DNA from: Ruminococcus sp.
Lineage (GTDB): Bacteria; Bacillota; Clostridia; Oscillospirales; Ruminococcaceae
Length of the DNA: 64,000 nt
Direction of reading: 5' to 3'
Assembly (NCBI GenBank): GCA_030533265.1
Contig: JAUNJM010000004.1
Span: 1 to 64,000, forward strand
Positions within the stretch are counted from its first letter, which is position 1. The number at the start of each line of letters is the position of its first letter. The translations under genes were made by a program, and so were the position numbers. Positions 34,559 to 43,240 of this stretch are shown here, piece after piece. Below the pieces are notes generated by a model, which made no database searches, was not told the DNA's origin, and saw nothing but the letters and a program-made list of their open reading frames with translations.

Positions 34559-36736
34559 TCATTTAAACGTTGCAATACCGTATTCATTGAATGAATATTC
34601 ACGTCCGTCAATTTTTTTAGTACAGTTGGTGTATGGTTCGCCCTTTTCGTTGTTATAATATCTATAAGTATTCCATGTTACCCAACCACTTTTCAGGTAT
34701 CCTTCTTCACCAAAGTTATAAAGCACTCCGTCAACATACATAGGACCTCTTATCGGAACACCTTTTTGCAGGAAATATTTTTTGCCGTCAATTTCAACCC
34801 AGTTTTTCTCTATTCTACCGTCCTTGCCGAAATAGAACTCAATATCACCGATAGTATTCCAACCTGTATATGCCTTTCCGTCACTGCCAAAATAATATGT
34901 ACCGGCATCGGTATTTACCCACTTATTTGTCTCCATACCGTCCTCAGACATATAATAATAATTGTTTTTATGGGTAAATATACCCTTGAGAAGTCTGTAT
35001 TCTCCGTCAAAGTAATACTTGGTTCCATTAATGTTATTCCAGCCCTTGACTGCAAAACCGTTTTCATCAAAATAATATGTATAGCCATCAACCTCAGCAA
35101 AGTCGTTGATTGTCCACTCATTGTCAGAATTATTGTCTGACGGATGCTTGAGTTTTCCGTCAATCTCAACGAGTCCATTTGACATAACACCTTCATCACT
35201 GAATGTATAAGGCTGTCCATTAATCTCAAGATTTCCCGTAGCAGCTACACCACAGAGTCCGAAATAATAGGTTTTGCCGTCAATAGTTTTCCAGCCTGTT
35301 GCCTTTTCACCTGTTTCTTCATCAAAATAGAAAAGATAGCCACTTATGTCACGCCAACCCATTTCCATTTCGTAAGCCTCGTTAAAATATGCCTGCCCGA
35401 ACAGTTTCTTACCCATCAGACGATAAGCCTCAAGCATAACAGCATCATAAGTTCCGTCCTTATATTTCAGATTAAGAGATGGAAGCTGTGCAACCTCTTC
35501 ATAATCAGCCTCACCGATTAACGCTTTGTCAAGGATTTTTGCCTCAGCATAAAACTGCTTTATCATTTCCTTTTCAATAGAACCATAATCCTTAATCTTT
35601 GTGATACCCTGAGCTGCTGCATTAGTTTTCGGATCAAAGTAATATGTCTTATCGTTTTCTTCAAGAATACCCGATGCCGCAACTCCGGCCTTTCCGAGAT
35701 AATACTGCTTGTTATTTATATTCTGCCATCCTGTAAGCAGCTGACACTTGGCATTGAAGTAATATTTCTCACCATCAATAGTAGTAAATCCCTTGTCAGC
35801 AACACCCTTCTCGTCAAAATGATATTTGTTGCCCTCATATTCAAACCAACCAGTCTGCATTACACCGACATCTGAAAAATAATATCTTTCCTTTTCAATA
35901 GTTTTCCAACCTTTGACCATATAATACTTTTCATCAAAGTAATAGCCCTTACCTTTGATTTTTGCAAATCCCAAATCAAAAGCACCCGTTTTCTCATTTG
36001 CGTGCATATACTTCTTGCCGTCTTTTTTCCAGCCTGTATGCATTACGCCGTCATCATTAAAATAATATTTCTTTCCGTCAATGTTATGCCAACCGGTATA
36101 CATATGGCCATCACCGGCAAAGCAGTATTTATTACCGTTTATCTCATAGAATCCTACTGCCATTTCTCCTGAATTGAGAAAATAGTATTTCATATCATGA
36201 AGTTCAACCCAGCCTGTGATTTTCTTGCCGTCCTTGTCATAATAATAATATTTTCCTTCAACGTTGGCAAAACCGGTGTCAGGGAATCCCTTATCGTCAA
36301 AAAAATACTCCTGACCATTTATTGTGCAAAGTCCTGTACGAAAAATACCAGACTCGTCCGAAAGGTGATATTTAACGCCGTCAATAGTAATCGTACCCTT
36401 TTGCATAACACCGTCTTTATCAAAATAATATTTCTCTCCGTCATATTCCTGCCAACCCGTAAGAATATAACCATTCTTATCAAAAAGATAGGATGTGTTA
36501 TCAATCAGGTGAAGTCCGACTGCTCTCTCTCCTGTTTCAGGCAGAATGTAAAACGTTGCTCCTGAACGTCTGTAGTGCCAGCCTGAAGCATAGTTTGAAA
36601 CGTAATACAAATATCCTCCGAAGATAACTGCCATTACGCAAGTGCAGAGAATGACTATTTTTTTAATATTGAATTTTTTCATTTGAAAATCTTTTCCAAA
36701 ACACTTGTCCGGAAAAGCAAAACGTTCTGTGGTCAT
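34559..36736 (-). CDS. Membrane-anchored protein made of cell-wall/choline-binding-type repeats
   Basis: 725 residues. A short cytoplasmic start is followed by one hydrophobic helix (about 25-47), then almost entirely by 20-22-residue aromatic repeats of the form G-W-x-x-I-D-G-x-x-Y-Y-F-x-x-D-G-x-M, two dozen or more copies, as in choline-binding and glucan-binding proteins. A non-repeat insert at about 385-455 (SIEKEMIKQFYAEAKILDKA) interrupts the array and is helical. No enzyme domain is seen. ATG at 36736 has AGGAGA 9 nt upstream; an internal start at MKKFNIKK is possible. It lies 17 bp upstream of the CE2-like gene and may share its transcript. Confidence 0.85.
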   Translation of the reverse strand: MTTERFAFPDKCFGKDFQMKKFNIKKIVILCTCVMAVIFGGYLYYVSNYASGWHYRRSGATFYILPETGERAVGLHLIDNTSYLFDKNGYILTGWQEYDGEKYYFDKDGVMQKGTITIDGVKYHLSDESGIFRTGLCTINGQEYFFDDKGFPDTGFANVEGKYYYYDKDGKKITGWVELHDMKYYFLNSGEMAVGFYEINGNKYCFAGDGHMYTGWHNIDGKKYYFNDDGVMHTGWKKDGKKYMHANEKTGAFDLGFAKIKGKGYYFDEKYYMVKGWKTIEKERYYFSDVGVMQTGWFEYEGNKYHFDEKGVADKGFTTIDGEKYYFNAKCQLLTGWQNINNKQYYLGKAGVAASGILEENDKTYYFDPKTNAAAQGITKIKDYGSIEKEMIKQFYAEAKILDKALIGEADYEEVAQLPSLNLKYKDGTYDAVMLEAYRLMGKKLFGQAYFNEAYEMEMGWRDISGYLFYFDEETGEKATGWKTIDGKTYYFGLCGVAATGNLEINGQPYTFSDEGVMSNGLVEIDGKLKHPSDNNSDNEWTINDFAEVDGYTYYFDENGFAVKGWNNINGTKYYFDGEYRLLKGIFTHKNNYYYMSEDGMETNKWVNTDAGTYYFGSDGKAYTGWNTIGDIEFYFGKDGRIEKNWVEIDGKKYFLQKGVPIRGPMYVDGVLYNFGEEGYLKSGWVTWNTYRYYNNEKGEPYTNCTKKIDGREYSFNEYGIATFK

Positions 36737-36794
36737 ATATATCTTTCTCCTAAAAATAAAACATAGCCGTTAATTCAGATAGTATTACATATTG

Positions 36795-36823
36795 ATTATA
36801 TCACAAACTTCTTCGTAATTCAA
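36795..36823 (-). promoter_or_regulatory. Promoter of the repeat protein (and likely the esterase and lipid kinase)
   Basis: Minus strand TTGAAT (36818-36823), 17-bp spacer, TATAAT (36795-36800). Confidence 0.75.
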
Positions 36824-36938
36824 TACATAAATCACAGAAAATAATGGGCTTAACCGAAATAATTCCCTCTTATATTTCACTTTCGAGGTCATATAATAAT
36901 AATGCAAACCCGATAAATTTAATAAAGGAGTGTTAAAA

Positions 36939-37127
36939 ATGAAAGGTGTAACTTCAAATCAGGGTAGAGAAACTCTTGAAAGATTTAAGATGGAAGCAGC
37001 TAACGAAGTAGGTGTAAACCTCAAGCAGGGTTACAACGGTGACCTTACAGCTCGTGAAGTAGGTTCAGTGGGCGGCCAGATGGTCAAGAAGATGATCGAT
37101 GCTTATAAGTCTGGTAACAACCAGTAA
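36939..37127 (+). CDS. Alpha/beta-type small acid-soluble spore protein
   Basis: DNA-coating protein of dormant spores, 62 residues. It has the family pattern LERFKMEAANEVG and the C-terminal GYNGDLTAREVGSVGGQMVKKM. The E-(A/V) protease-cleavage context for GPR is MEAANEVGV. AAGGAG precedes the ATG at 36939. Expected to be transcribed by sigma-G late in the forespore; CATATAATA at 36890 resembles a sigma-G -10 box, but the -35 is unclear. Strong terminator downstream. Confidence 0.95.
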   Translation: MKGVTSNQGRETLERFKMEAANEVGVNLKQGYNGDLTAREVGSVGGQMVKKMIDAYKSGNNQ

Positions 37128-37144
37128 TAACCTCTTGAAGAGAA

Positions 37145-37180
37145 AAAATCGTCGGACTTTTGTCCGACGATTTTGTTTTT
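37145..37180 (+). terminator. SASP terminator
   Basis: AAATCGTCGGAC and GTCCGACGATTT form a 12-bp stem, then TGTTTTT. Confidence 0.92.
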
Positions 37181-37809
37181 TACAATATTTTTGATCTCAG
37201 TTTGCATATAGCCTTTCTGACACGACTTTGTTCCTTGTAAAAATGCTGATAATCCTTTTTGTTAACCCAGTTTCCACCCCAAAGCCAGCCGTATGAACTA
37301 AATATCTTAAAACACAAGTCACTTTCATCAATCTTGTGAGGAAAATCCTTCTGCCTGTCAGCATAAGGCTCAGCATTGTCAGGCATGATCCTGCCATCAA
37401 CAATATAGGGATTGTATAATGGGTTTATGTCAATCGCCCTGCCAAGACCATGCAACGACACTGTATTTGTGTTGAAAATAACCCGATAATTAAAGCAAGA
37501 TGAATTGTTATCAGCCATGATAAGATCATCATCACCACCGTATTCATCAGCAAGTCTGATCTTCTCAATCTGATACCTGACATCATACAGGTCCTTGAAG
37601 ATGTGTAATACCTCTTTTGCAAGTTTTTTGTTACATATCAGCTCACCCTTTGCAATGTTTCCGTTAAAATCATAGTGCAAAAGTTCAAGATATGCAAGCT
37701 CGGAAATCTTAATATCATCATTTTCATGATAAGTCACTCCCATGATTTTCTGCACTATCCCAGTTGGAATATCTTTTGCACAAAATCCGTCAGAAAGCTG
37801 ATAATCCAT
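37180..37809 (-). CDS. M15-family metallopeptidase (L-Ala-D-Glu or D-Ala-D-Ala type)
   Basis: A 209-residue zinc peptidase of the M15 family, with motif SLHGLGRAIDINP (zinc His and Asp) and the C-terminal GWLWGGNWVNKKDYQHFYK (second His), as in CwlK/VanY-type enzymes. No signal peptide or membrane helix, unusual for a wall hydrolase; it may act in the cytoplasm, in the mother cell during sporulation, or on imported muropeptides. GGAG lies close to the ATG at 37809. It directly follows (22 bp) the GH13 gene on the same strand. Confidence 0.85.
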   Translation of the reverse strand: MDYQLSDGFCAKDIPTGIVQKIMGVTYHENDDIKISELAYLELLHYDFNGNIAKGELICNKKLAKEVLHIFKDLYDVRYQIEKIRLADEYGGDDDLIMADNNSSCFNYRVIFNTNTVSLHGLGRAIDINPLYNPYIVDGRIMPDNAEPYADRQKDFPHKIDESDLCFKIFSSYGWLWGGNWVNKKDYQHFYKEQSRVRKAICKLRSKIL

Positions 37810-37830
37810 CCAAAACTCTCCTCTTGTTGT

Positions 37831-39138
37831 TTATTCACATTTCCACATGAACGCTGAATATGGTGGAAGCTCACTGCCTCCTCCGAAATCATGAGAAGCA
37901 CCTGTTATAAGGTCAACTCCCCTGCCACAGCGTGCGTCAAAATGTGCTGTATACGACTGATCATCGGCGTTTATTGCAATAAGCACACGCTCTCCGTCAA
38001 ATTCGCGTTCAATAATACACTGTCTGTTTGTAAGAACCAGTATATTTATAGCACCGTGACAAATCGCCTTTGATTCTCTGTGAGCCTTTGCAAGCTTGGA
38101 TATAAACTCTGTAAGCTCGTTACTCTCAGGTTTGTCAAATGATACTCTCAATGCAGGATCACCCTGACTCTTATCAGCCTTTGTTCCCCACTCCGAGCCA
38201 TAGTAAACGCACGGAATACCCGGCATACCAAACATAAGTGTATAAAGCAAAGGCAAATGTTTTTCATTGGTAAGAATCGACGCTACTCTTGAAACATCAT
38301 GATTATCAGCAAAGCAAAGCAAATGCATACCACGATACCTGCACCAATCCTCAGGACCGAACTGATTTTTAAGCGAATGACAAATCTCAAACATATTCAT
38401 AGAGTTAAAGCTTGAATAGAGTCCTTTGTAGCACTCGTAGTTTGTAGCACTATCGAGCATCTCGCCGTTTACCCAGCGTGAATAGTCGCCATGCAAAAGC
38501 TCTCCGAGCAGGAAAAAGTCCTGCTTCAATGATTTACAATAGTTTCGCAGGTTTTTGAGAAAATCAAAGTCAAGGCAATATGCAACGTCAAGACGTAAGC
38601 CATCAATGTCAAACTCGTCAACCCAGCCTTTTATACACTCAAAAATGTGATTAACCACCTCAGGATTGCGAAGATTAAGCTTAACAAGGTCAAAATAGCC
38701 CTCCCAGCCTTCATACCACAGACCGTCATTATAATTAGAGTTGCCTCCGAAATTTATAAAGAACCAGTCCTTGTATCTTGAAGCTTCACGATTTTTCAAT
38801 ACATTCTGAAAAGCCCAAAAACCACGTCCGACATGATTGAAAACACCGTCAATAACAACTTTTATGCCATTTTCGTGAAGTTCACGGCAAACATCGGCAA
38901 AATCCTTGTTTTCACCAAGTCGGCAATCAATCTTAGTATAATCTCTTGTGTTGTAGCCGTGTGTATCAGACTCAAACACAGGGGAAAAATATATAGCATT
39001 ACAGCCAAGGTCCTTTATGTGTGGTATCCACTCTTTCACCTTTCCGATTCTATTTACAGTCTGTCCGTCATTCTCAAACGGTGCTCCACAGAACCCCAAC
39101 GGATAAATTTGATAAAAAACGCTTTCATAAGCCCACAT
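37831..39138 (-). CDS. GH13 alpha-amylase-family glycosidase (intracellular)
   Basis: A 435-residue TIM-barrel enzyme without a signal peptide. The four GH13 regions are visible: VVIDGVFNHVGRGF (I), DGLRLDVAYCLD (II, nucleophile Asp), LGELLHGDYSRW (III, acid Glu) and FADNHDVSRV (IV). The short length and start FYQIYPLGFCGAP resemble cytoplasmic maltodextrin glucosidases and neopullulanase-like enzymes that finish the breakdown of imported malto-oligosaccharides. AAAGGG lies upstream of the ATG. Promoter at 39185-39213. Confidence 0.9.
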   Translation of the reverse strand: MWAYESVFYQIYPLGFCGAPFENDGQTVNRIGKVKEWIPHIKDLGCNAIYFSPVFESDTHGYNTRDYTKIDCRLGENKDFADVCRELHENGIKVVIDGVFNHVGRGFWAFQNVLKNREASRYKDWFFINFGGNSNYNDGLWYEGWEGYFDLVKLNLRNPEVVNHIFECIKGWVDEFDIDGLRLDVAYCLDFDFLKNLRNYCKSLKQDFFLLGELLHGDYSRWVNGEMLDSATNYECYKGLYSSFNSMNMFEICHSLKNQFGPEDWCRYRGMHLLCFADNHDVSRVASILTNEKHLPLLYTLMFGMPGIPCVYYGSEWGTKADKSQGDPALRVSFDKPESNELTEFISKLAKAHRESKAICHGAINILVLTNRQCIIEREFDGERVLIAINADDQSYTAHFDARCGRGVDLITGASHDFGGGSELPPYSAFMWKCE

Positions 39139-39184
39139 TTTTTAACAACCCTTTCAAAAAAACTGATGTATAAAATACTTTTAT

Positions 39185-39213
39185 AGTATAGCACATTATA
39201 AGTTTTATCTCAA
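39185..39213 (-). promoter_or_regulatory. Promoter of the GH13-M15 unit
   Basis: Minus strand TTGAGA (39208-39213), 17-bp spacer, TATACT (39185-39190). Confidence 0.65.
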
Positions 39214-39264
39214 TTCGTATTTTTAATTAAAGTTTTCAAGTTTTTTGTGCATTTTACACAATTC

Positions 39265-39293
39265 TTGACTTAAGTTAAATATTATGATATTAT
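39265..39293 (+). promoter_or_regulatory. Promoter of the asparaginase gene
   Basis: TTGACT (39265-39270), 17-bp spacer, TATTAT (39288-39293), 30 nt before the ATG. Confidence 0.65.
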
Positions 39294-39323
39294 AAATAAT
39301 ACAAACTAACAAGGAGCAAAAGC

Positions 39324-40274
39324 ATGAAAAATATATTGGTAATTTTCACAGGTGGTACTATCGGAAGCACCGAATCAAATGGAATCATAAATGTTGACCA
39401 GCAGAATAATTATAAGCTCATTTCACTCTTTGAGCAAAAATACGGCAAAAAAGCTCAGTTTCAAACTATCGAAATAATGCAGGTTCTTAGTGAAAACATA
39501 ACAGCAACTCACTGGGAAACACTGTGCAACTATCTTTTCTCGCTCAATTTTGCTGATTACAATGGCATAATCATTACGCATGGAAGTGACACACTTGCGT
39601 TCACGTCAGCACTTATCGGTCTGATGTTTGCTCACAGCGAAATACCAATCTTTCTCGTTGCCTCAAACAAGCCTCTCGATAGTGATGATGCAAACGGTCT
39701 TGACAATTTTGCACTGGCAGTTGACCACATTGCACATAACAAAGCCAGTGGTATTTTCACTGCTTTTGACCAACTCTATCCTGCCACAAAAGTCATGCCT
39801 GCTGATAGTTGTCTTGACCGCTTTTCGAGTTACGGTAACATCAACATTGACGAATTTCTCAAAAAGTCACCAATTCACAGAACGCCAAAGCTCCCAATAG
39901 ACAGAATAACTTTCAATAACGAGATTTTGATGATTTATGGTTATCCAAACATTAATTTCTCTGCTTTCAGACTCACTGACAAAACTCATGCTGTACTATA
40001 TGTTCCCTATCATAGTGGAACTGCTTGCTGTGATTCTAATAACCCTGACCAGAATCTCACGGACTTTATAACAAAATGTAAAAGCCATGGTGTTACTGTT
40101 TATATCAGTAATTTAAAGAGAACTAAAAGCGTTTATGTCACTCTTGACAAGCTGTTGAAGGCAGGTGCTATCCCGTTGTTTGATATATCAGAAGTGTGTG
40201 CATATGCAAAGCTTATGATTGCTTATAATCAGAATGTTGTGAGGGTTGACGAGTATCTTAATTCCGAAATGTAA
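39324..40274 (+). CDS. L-asparaginase family protein, cytoplasmic type
   Basis: Hydrolyses asparagine to aspartate and ammonia. N-terminal VIFTGGTIGSTESNG carries the nucleophilic Thr; the second motif GIIITHGSDTLAFTSALIGLM supplies the T-D-K-type triad partner region. No signal peptide, and the 316 residues match cytoplasmic type I enzymes. ATG at 39324 with AAGGAG. The C-terminal half is less conserved, so a related amidohydrolase cannot be excluded. Confidence 0.88.
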   Translation: MKNILVIFTGGTIGSTESNGIINVDQQNNYKLISLFEQKYGKKAQFQTIEIMQVLSENITATHWETLCNYLFSLNFADYNGIIITHGSDTLAFTSALIGLMFAHSEIPIFLVASNKPLDSDDANGLDNFALAVDHIAHNKASGIFTAFDQLYPATKVMPADSCLDRFSSYGNINIDEFLKKSPIHRTPKLPIDRITFNNEILMIYGYPNINFSAFRLTDKTHAVLYVPYHSGTACCDSNNPDQNLTDFITKCKSHGVTVYISNLKRTKSVYVTLDKLLKAGAIPLFDISEVCAYAKLMIAYNQNVVRVDEYLNSEM

Positions 40275-40294
40275 TTTAAAAACACGTAGCCTAT

Positions 40295-41086
40295 CTAGCC
40301 CAATGCCACGTCAAGAATCATCATGATAAGAAACCCTGCCATAACACCAAATGTTCCAAGGTGCTGATAGTCATCGAGATGTGCCTCAGGGATAAGCTCC
40401 TCGACCACAACATACAACATAGCACCTGCTGCAAATGCCAGAAGCCAGGGCATAAGTGGCACTACTGTACCTGCAATCAGCACTGTAATTATGCCGAAAA
40501 CAGGTTCAACAAAACCCGAAGCCATACCGTAAAGAAAAGCTTTTCCTCGTCCCATTCCTGATTGTCTTATCGGTAATGATATTGCTGCACCTTCAGGAAA
40601 GTTTTGTACACCTATTCCGATTGCAAGTGCTATGGCCGCTGCCAGAAGAACACCACTATCGTATTGTGCTGCCAGTGCAAACGCAAGACCTACTGCCATT
40701 CCTTCAGGAATGTTGTGGAGTGTCACGGCACAAATAAGCAAAGTAGATTTTTTTAGCCCTTGCTTCACTCCATCCTCACGGTCAAGTCCTGCATGGAAAA
40801 ACGGTAAAATCTTATCAAGCCCCATGAGAAACATTACTCCCAATATGAATCCTCCGGCAGCCGGTATCCAACCGATCTTACCCAGTTCTTCAGCCTTTTC
40901 GATTGCGGGAATAAGTAAACTCCAGACTGATGCTGCTATCATTACACCTGCAGCGAAACCTAAAAATATCCGCTCAATCTTTTCAGATGAAGCTTCTTTT
41001 TTAAAAAAGAAAACTACGGCAGCTCCCAGAGTTGTCATCAGAAAGGTGAAACCCGTTCCACAAGCTGCCAATAAAACTGCATTCAT
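40295..41086 (-). CDS. ZIP-family metal transporter
   Basis: Membrane importer or exchanger for zinc or other divalent metals. The 263 residues form eight hydrophobic helices. The metal-binding helices carry HNIPEGMAVGLAF and NFPEGAAISLPI, and a later EELIPEAH fits the ZupT/GufA branch. The loop after helix III is short and charged. CGAAAGGAT precedes the ATG at 41086. Stand-alone gene, convergent with the asparaginase gene. Confidence 0.9.
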   Translation of the reverse strand: MNAVLLAACGTGFTFLMTTLGAAVVFFFKKEASSEKIERIFLGFAAGVMIAASVWSLLIPAIEKAEELGKIGWIPAAGGFILGVMFLMGLDKILPFFHAGLDREDGVKQGLKKSTLLICAVTLHNIPEGMAVGLAFALAAQYDSGVLLAAAIALAIGIGVQNFPEGAAISLPIRQSGMGRGKAFLYGMASGFVEPVFGIITVLIAGTVVPLMPWLLAFAAGAMLYVVVEELIPEAHLDDYQHLGTFGVMAGFLIMMILDVALG

Positions 41087-41186
41087 AAGCGTGTATCCTT
41101 TCGTATAAATATGTCAGATGCTATACTAACATAGTACACTCTATGCCACTATCATAATATTTGACACACTTTTTTCAAATGCAAAA

Positions 41187-41217
41187 AAATGCACCAGTCA
41201 TTCGACTGATGCATTTT
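41187..41217 (-). terminator. Terminator of the carbohydrate-uptake operon
   Basis: AAATGCA-CAGTCG and CGACTG-TGCATTT pair, followed on the minus strand by a T-rich stretch. Confidence 0.85.
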
Positions 41218-41227
41218 ATTTTTAATA

Positions 41228-42265
41228 TTAAGCAACAAGACCTGAACGTTCAACACCTTCGATGAAGTATCTCTGTAAGAATACATACATGATAAGCAAA
41301 GGTGAAATTGCAAGAATACATCCTGATTCAAGCCATACAATAATCATTCTGACACTAATTGTCTGATTGTTGAACAACTGACGCTGTAAGTTCTTGTCGA
41401 GGTTTTTAAGTACCAATGCTACCGGCTGGTTATCAGCACCATTTGAGAAGAATGATGATGATACATAGAAGTCATTCCAGTACCAAACGATTGAGAATAG
41501 GAATACTGTCAGGAACGATGACTTAGCATTAGGAATCATAACAGTTATGTAAGTTCTCAATGGTCCGCAACCGTCAAGATATGCAGCATCTTCAAGCTCC
41601 TTAGGCAATCCTCTGAAGAACTGTCTGAAGATAAAGATGAACAATCCGGCTTTAATACCGTTAGCAAACAATGCAGGTAAATACATTGTAAGTGATGAGT
41701 CGATCAAGCCCTGACCACCAAGATCCATACCGAATGGATATCTATACTGGAGGAACAATGGGATAGTTGTAATCTGAGGCGGTACAATAATCATGAGGAT
41801 TACTATAGCAAACAAAATTCCCTTAGCTTTGAACTTGAATCGTGCGAAACCATAACCTGTAAGAGAGCAAGTAACAACCTGCAAACATGATGAAATAAGA
41901 TTAAGTCTTACAGTGTTAAAGAAAGTAGTACCGAAATTCATTACATCCCATGTTTCAGAGATATTTGAAAGTGTGAATGTCTTTGGAAGCCAAACTACTG
42001 ATGGGTCACTCATCTGTTCTGATGGTCTGAATGCAGTAGATAACATGAAAATAAGTGGATAAAGAATTACGAATGACAAACCAAACAGGATAAAGAATCT
42101 GAATATTGGCCAAACCATTCCAACCAACTTCTGATTTCTGTTGTATCTGATCTGCTCTGGAGTAAGGTAATTCTCAAGACCTTCCTCTTTCATTTTCTTA
42201 AAGCGGGCTTTAATAGCAGCCTTACGTTCTTTTTCTAATTGCTTTTCTTCTTTACGAGTTGCCAA
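41228..42265 (-). CDS. Carbohydrate ABC transporter permease, MalG-like (second pair)
   Basis: Inner-membrane permease of a CUT1-type sugar importer, 345 residues. Six helices and the EAA loop YLDGCGPLRTYITVMIPNAKSSFLTV, which docks the ATPase. The N terminus carries an extra 50 or so Lys/Glu-rich cytoplasmic residues. Start is a TTG at 42265 after GGGGGGA. Last gene of the operon; partner of the MalF-like permease at 42278. Confidence 0.9.
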   Translation of the reverse strand: MATRKEEKQLEKERKAAIKARFKKMKEEGLENYLTPEQIRYNRNQKLVGMVWPIFRFFILFGLSFVILYPLIFMLSTAFRPSEQMSDPSVVWLPKTFTLSNISETWDVMNFGTTFFNTVRLNLISSCLQVVTCSLTGYGFARFKFKAKGILFAIVILMIIVPPQITTIPLFLQYRYPFGMDLGGQGLIDSSLTMYLPALFANGIKAGLFIFIFRQFFRGLPKELEDAAYLDGCGPLRTYITVMIPNAKSSFLTVFLFSIVWYWNDFYVSSSFFSNGADNQPVALVLKNLDKNLQRQLFNNQTISVRMIIVWLESGCILAISPLLIMYVFLQRYFIEGVERSGLVA

Positions 42266-42277
42266 TTAAATCCCCCC

Positions 42278-43237
42278 CTATTCTACTTCGTAATAAACAA
42301 ACTTATTAACCAATGCAACAACAATAACAAGTATAACAGCAATAATTGCAAAGTATGCCCAAGCCATTGCCGCACTATAACCGTGCTGCCATTCACTACT
42401 TGACTTCTGAAGTACGATTTCCATTACCTGGTTTGATGGGTTTACAAATGAGTCAACGATTGTATAAACTACACTTGCAAGAATCATCGGGCTGATATAT
42501 GGAATTGTAATCTTCCAGAAATATTCCCAAGCTGTTGCACCTTCCATCTGTGCAGCTTCCTTAGCAGAGAACGGAATGTTCTGAAGTGCTGAGAGGAAGA
42601 GCAGGATCTGGATACCAGAGTTCCAAACAAGGTTGAAAATATCTGTAGTCAGCGAGTTTATGATCTCAGTAAGTGAATCACTTATGTTCATGATTCCGAG
42701 ATACTGCAAAAGCTGGTCTACAAGGTTTGTTTCAAACATTGTGCTGAACTGCTCAGAACCACCTGCATAACCACCTGAGCTCATGTTACCATTGATGATA
42801 TTGATAACAGGACCTGTAGCAATGATTACAGGGAGAAAGAATACAGCTCTTGCAAATGTTCTTCCCTTGAACTTCTGATTGAGGATTACTGCAATAAAGA
42901 TTGAGAAAATCAAAATCAGAAGTGTTGTCAATGCAGTGTCTTTGAGCATTGCAATCAAAGCTTTTGAATAGTTCTGGTCATGTCTGAAAGCGTCTACGTA
43001 GTTGTGCAGACCAAAGTTATTAAGCTGCAAACCACCCTCTGCAACCTTTGTTTCATAGAATGAATAAATCAAAGATTTAATCAGTGGTACAATAAAGAAA
43101 TAGATTGAACCAATAGCCCAGATTGAAATAAATCCATAGCCATAGAGTGCTTTACGCTTTTCATAAGGGATTTTAAGACCCTTCTGCTTAGGAGGTTTAG
43201 TTACTGCTTTAACTTCAGCATTTTTTGTTTTACTCAT
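42278..43237 (-). CDS. Carbohydrate ABC transporter permease, MalF-like (second pair)
   Basis: CUT1 permease of 319 residues with a basic N terminus, six predicted helices and the EAA loop AAQMEGATAWEYFWKITIPYISPMIL. A long periplasm-facing loop with a Gly/Ser-rich stretch (NGNMSSGGYAGGSEQ) lies near residue 150. GGAGG precedes the ATG. Immediately downstream of the DUF5696 gene (3 bp). Confidence 0.9.
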   Translation of the reverse strand: MSKTKNAEVKAVTKPPKQKGLKIPYEKRKALYGYGFISIWAIGSIYFFIVPLIKSLIYSFYETKVAEGGLQLNNFGLHNYVDAFRHDQNYSKALIAMLKDTALTTLLILIFSIFIAVILNQKFKGRTFARAVFFLPVIIATGPVINIINGNMSSGGYAGGSEQFSTMFETNLVDQLLQYLGIMNISDSLTEIINSLTTDIFNLVWNSGIQILLFLSALQNIPFSAKEAAQMEGATAWEYFWKITIPYISPMILASVVYTIVDSFVNPSNQVMEIVLQKSSSEWQHGYSAAMAWAYFAIIAVILVIVVALVNKFVYYEVE

Positions 43238-43240
43238 GCT

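Noticed and set aside
39100..39130. CcpA-type site (TGAAAGCG...) near the GH13 start
   Set aside because: Matches only half of the consensus and overlaps the first codons; too weak to claim.
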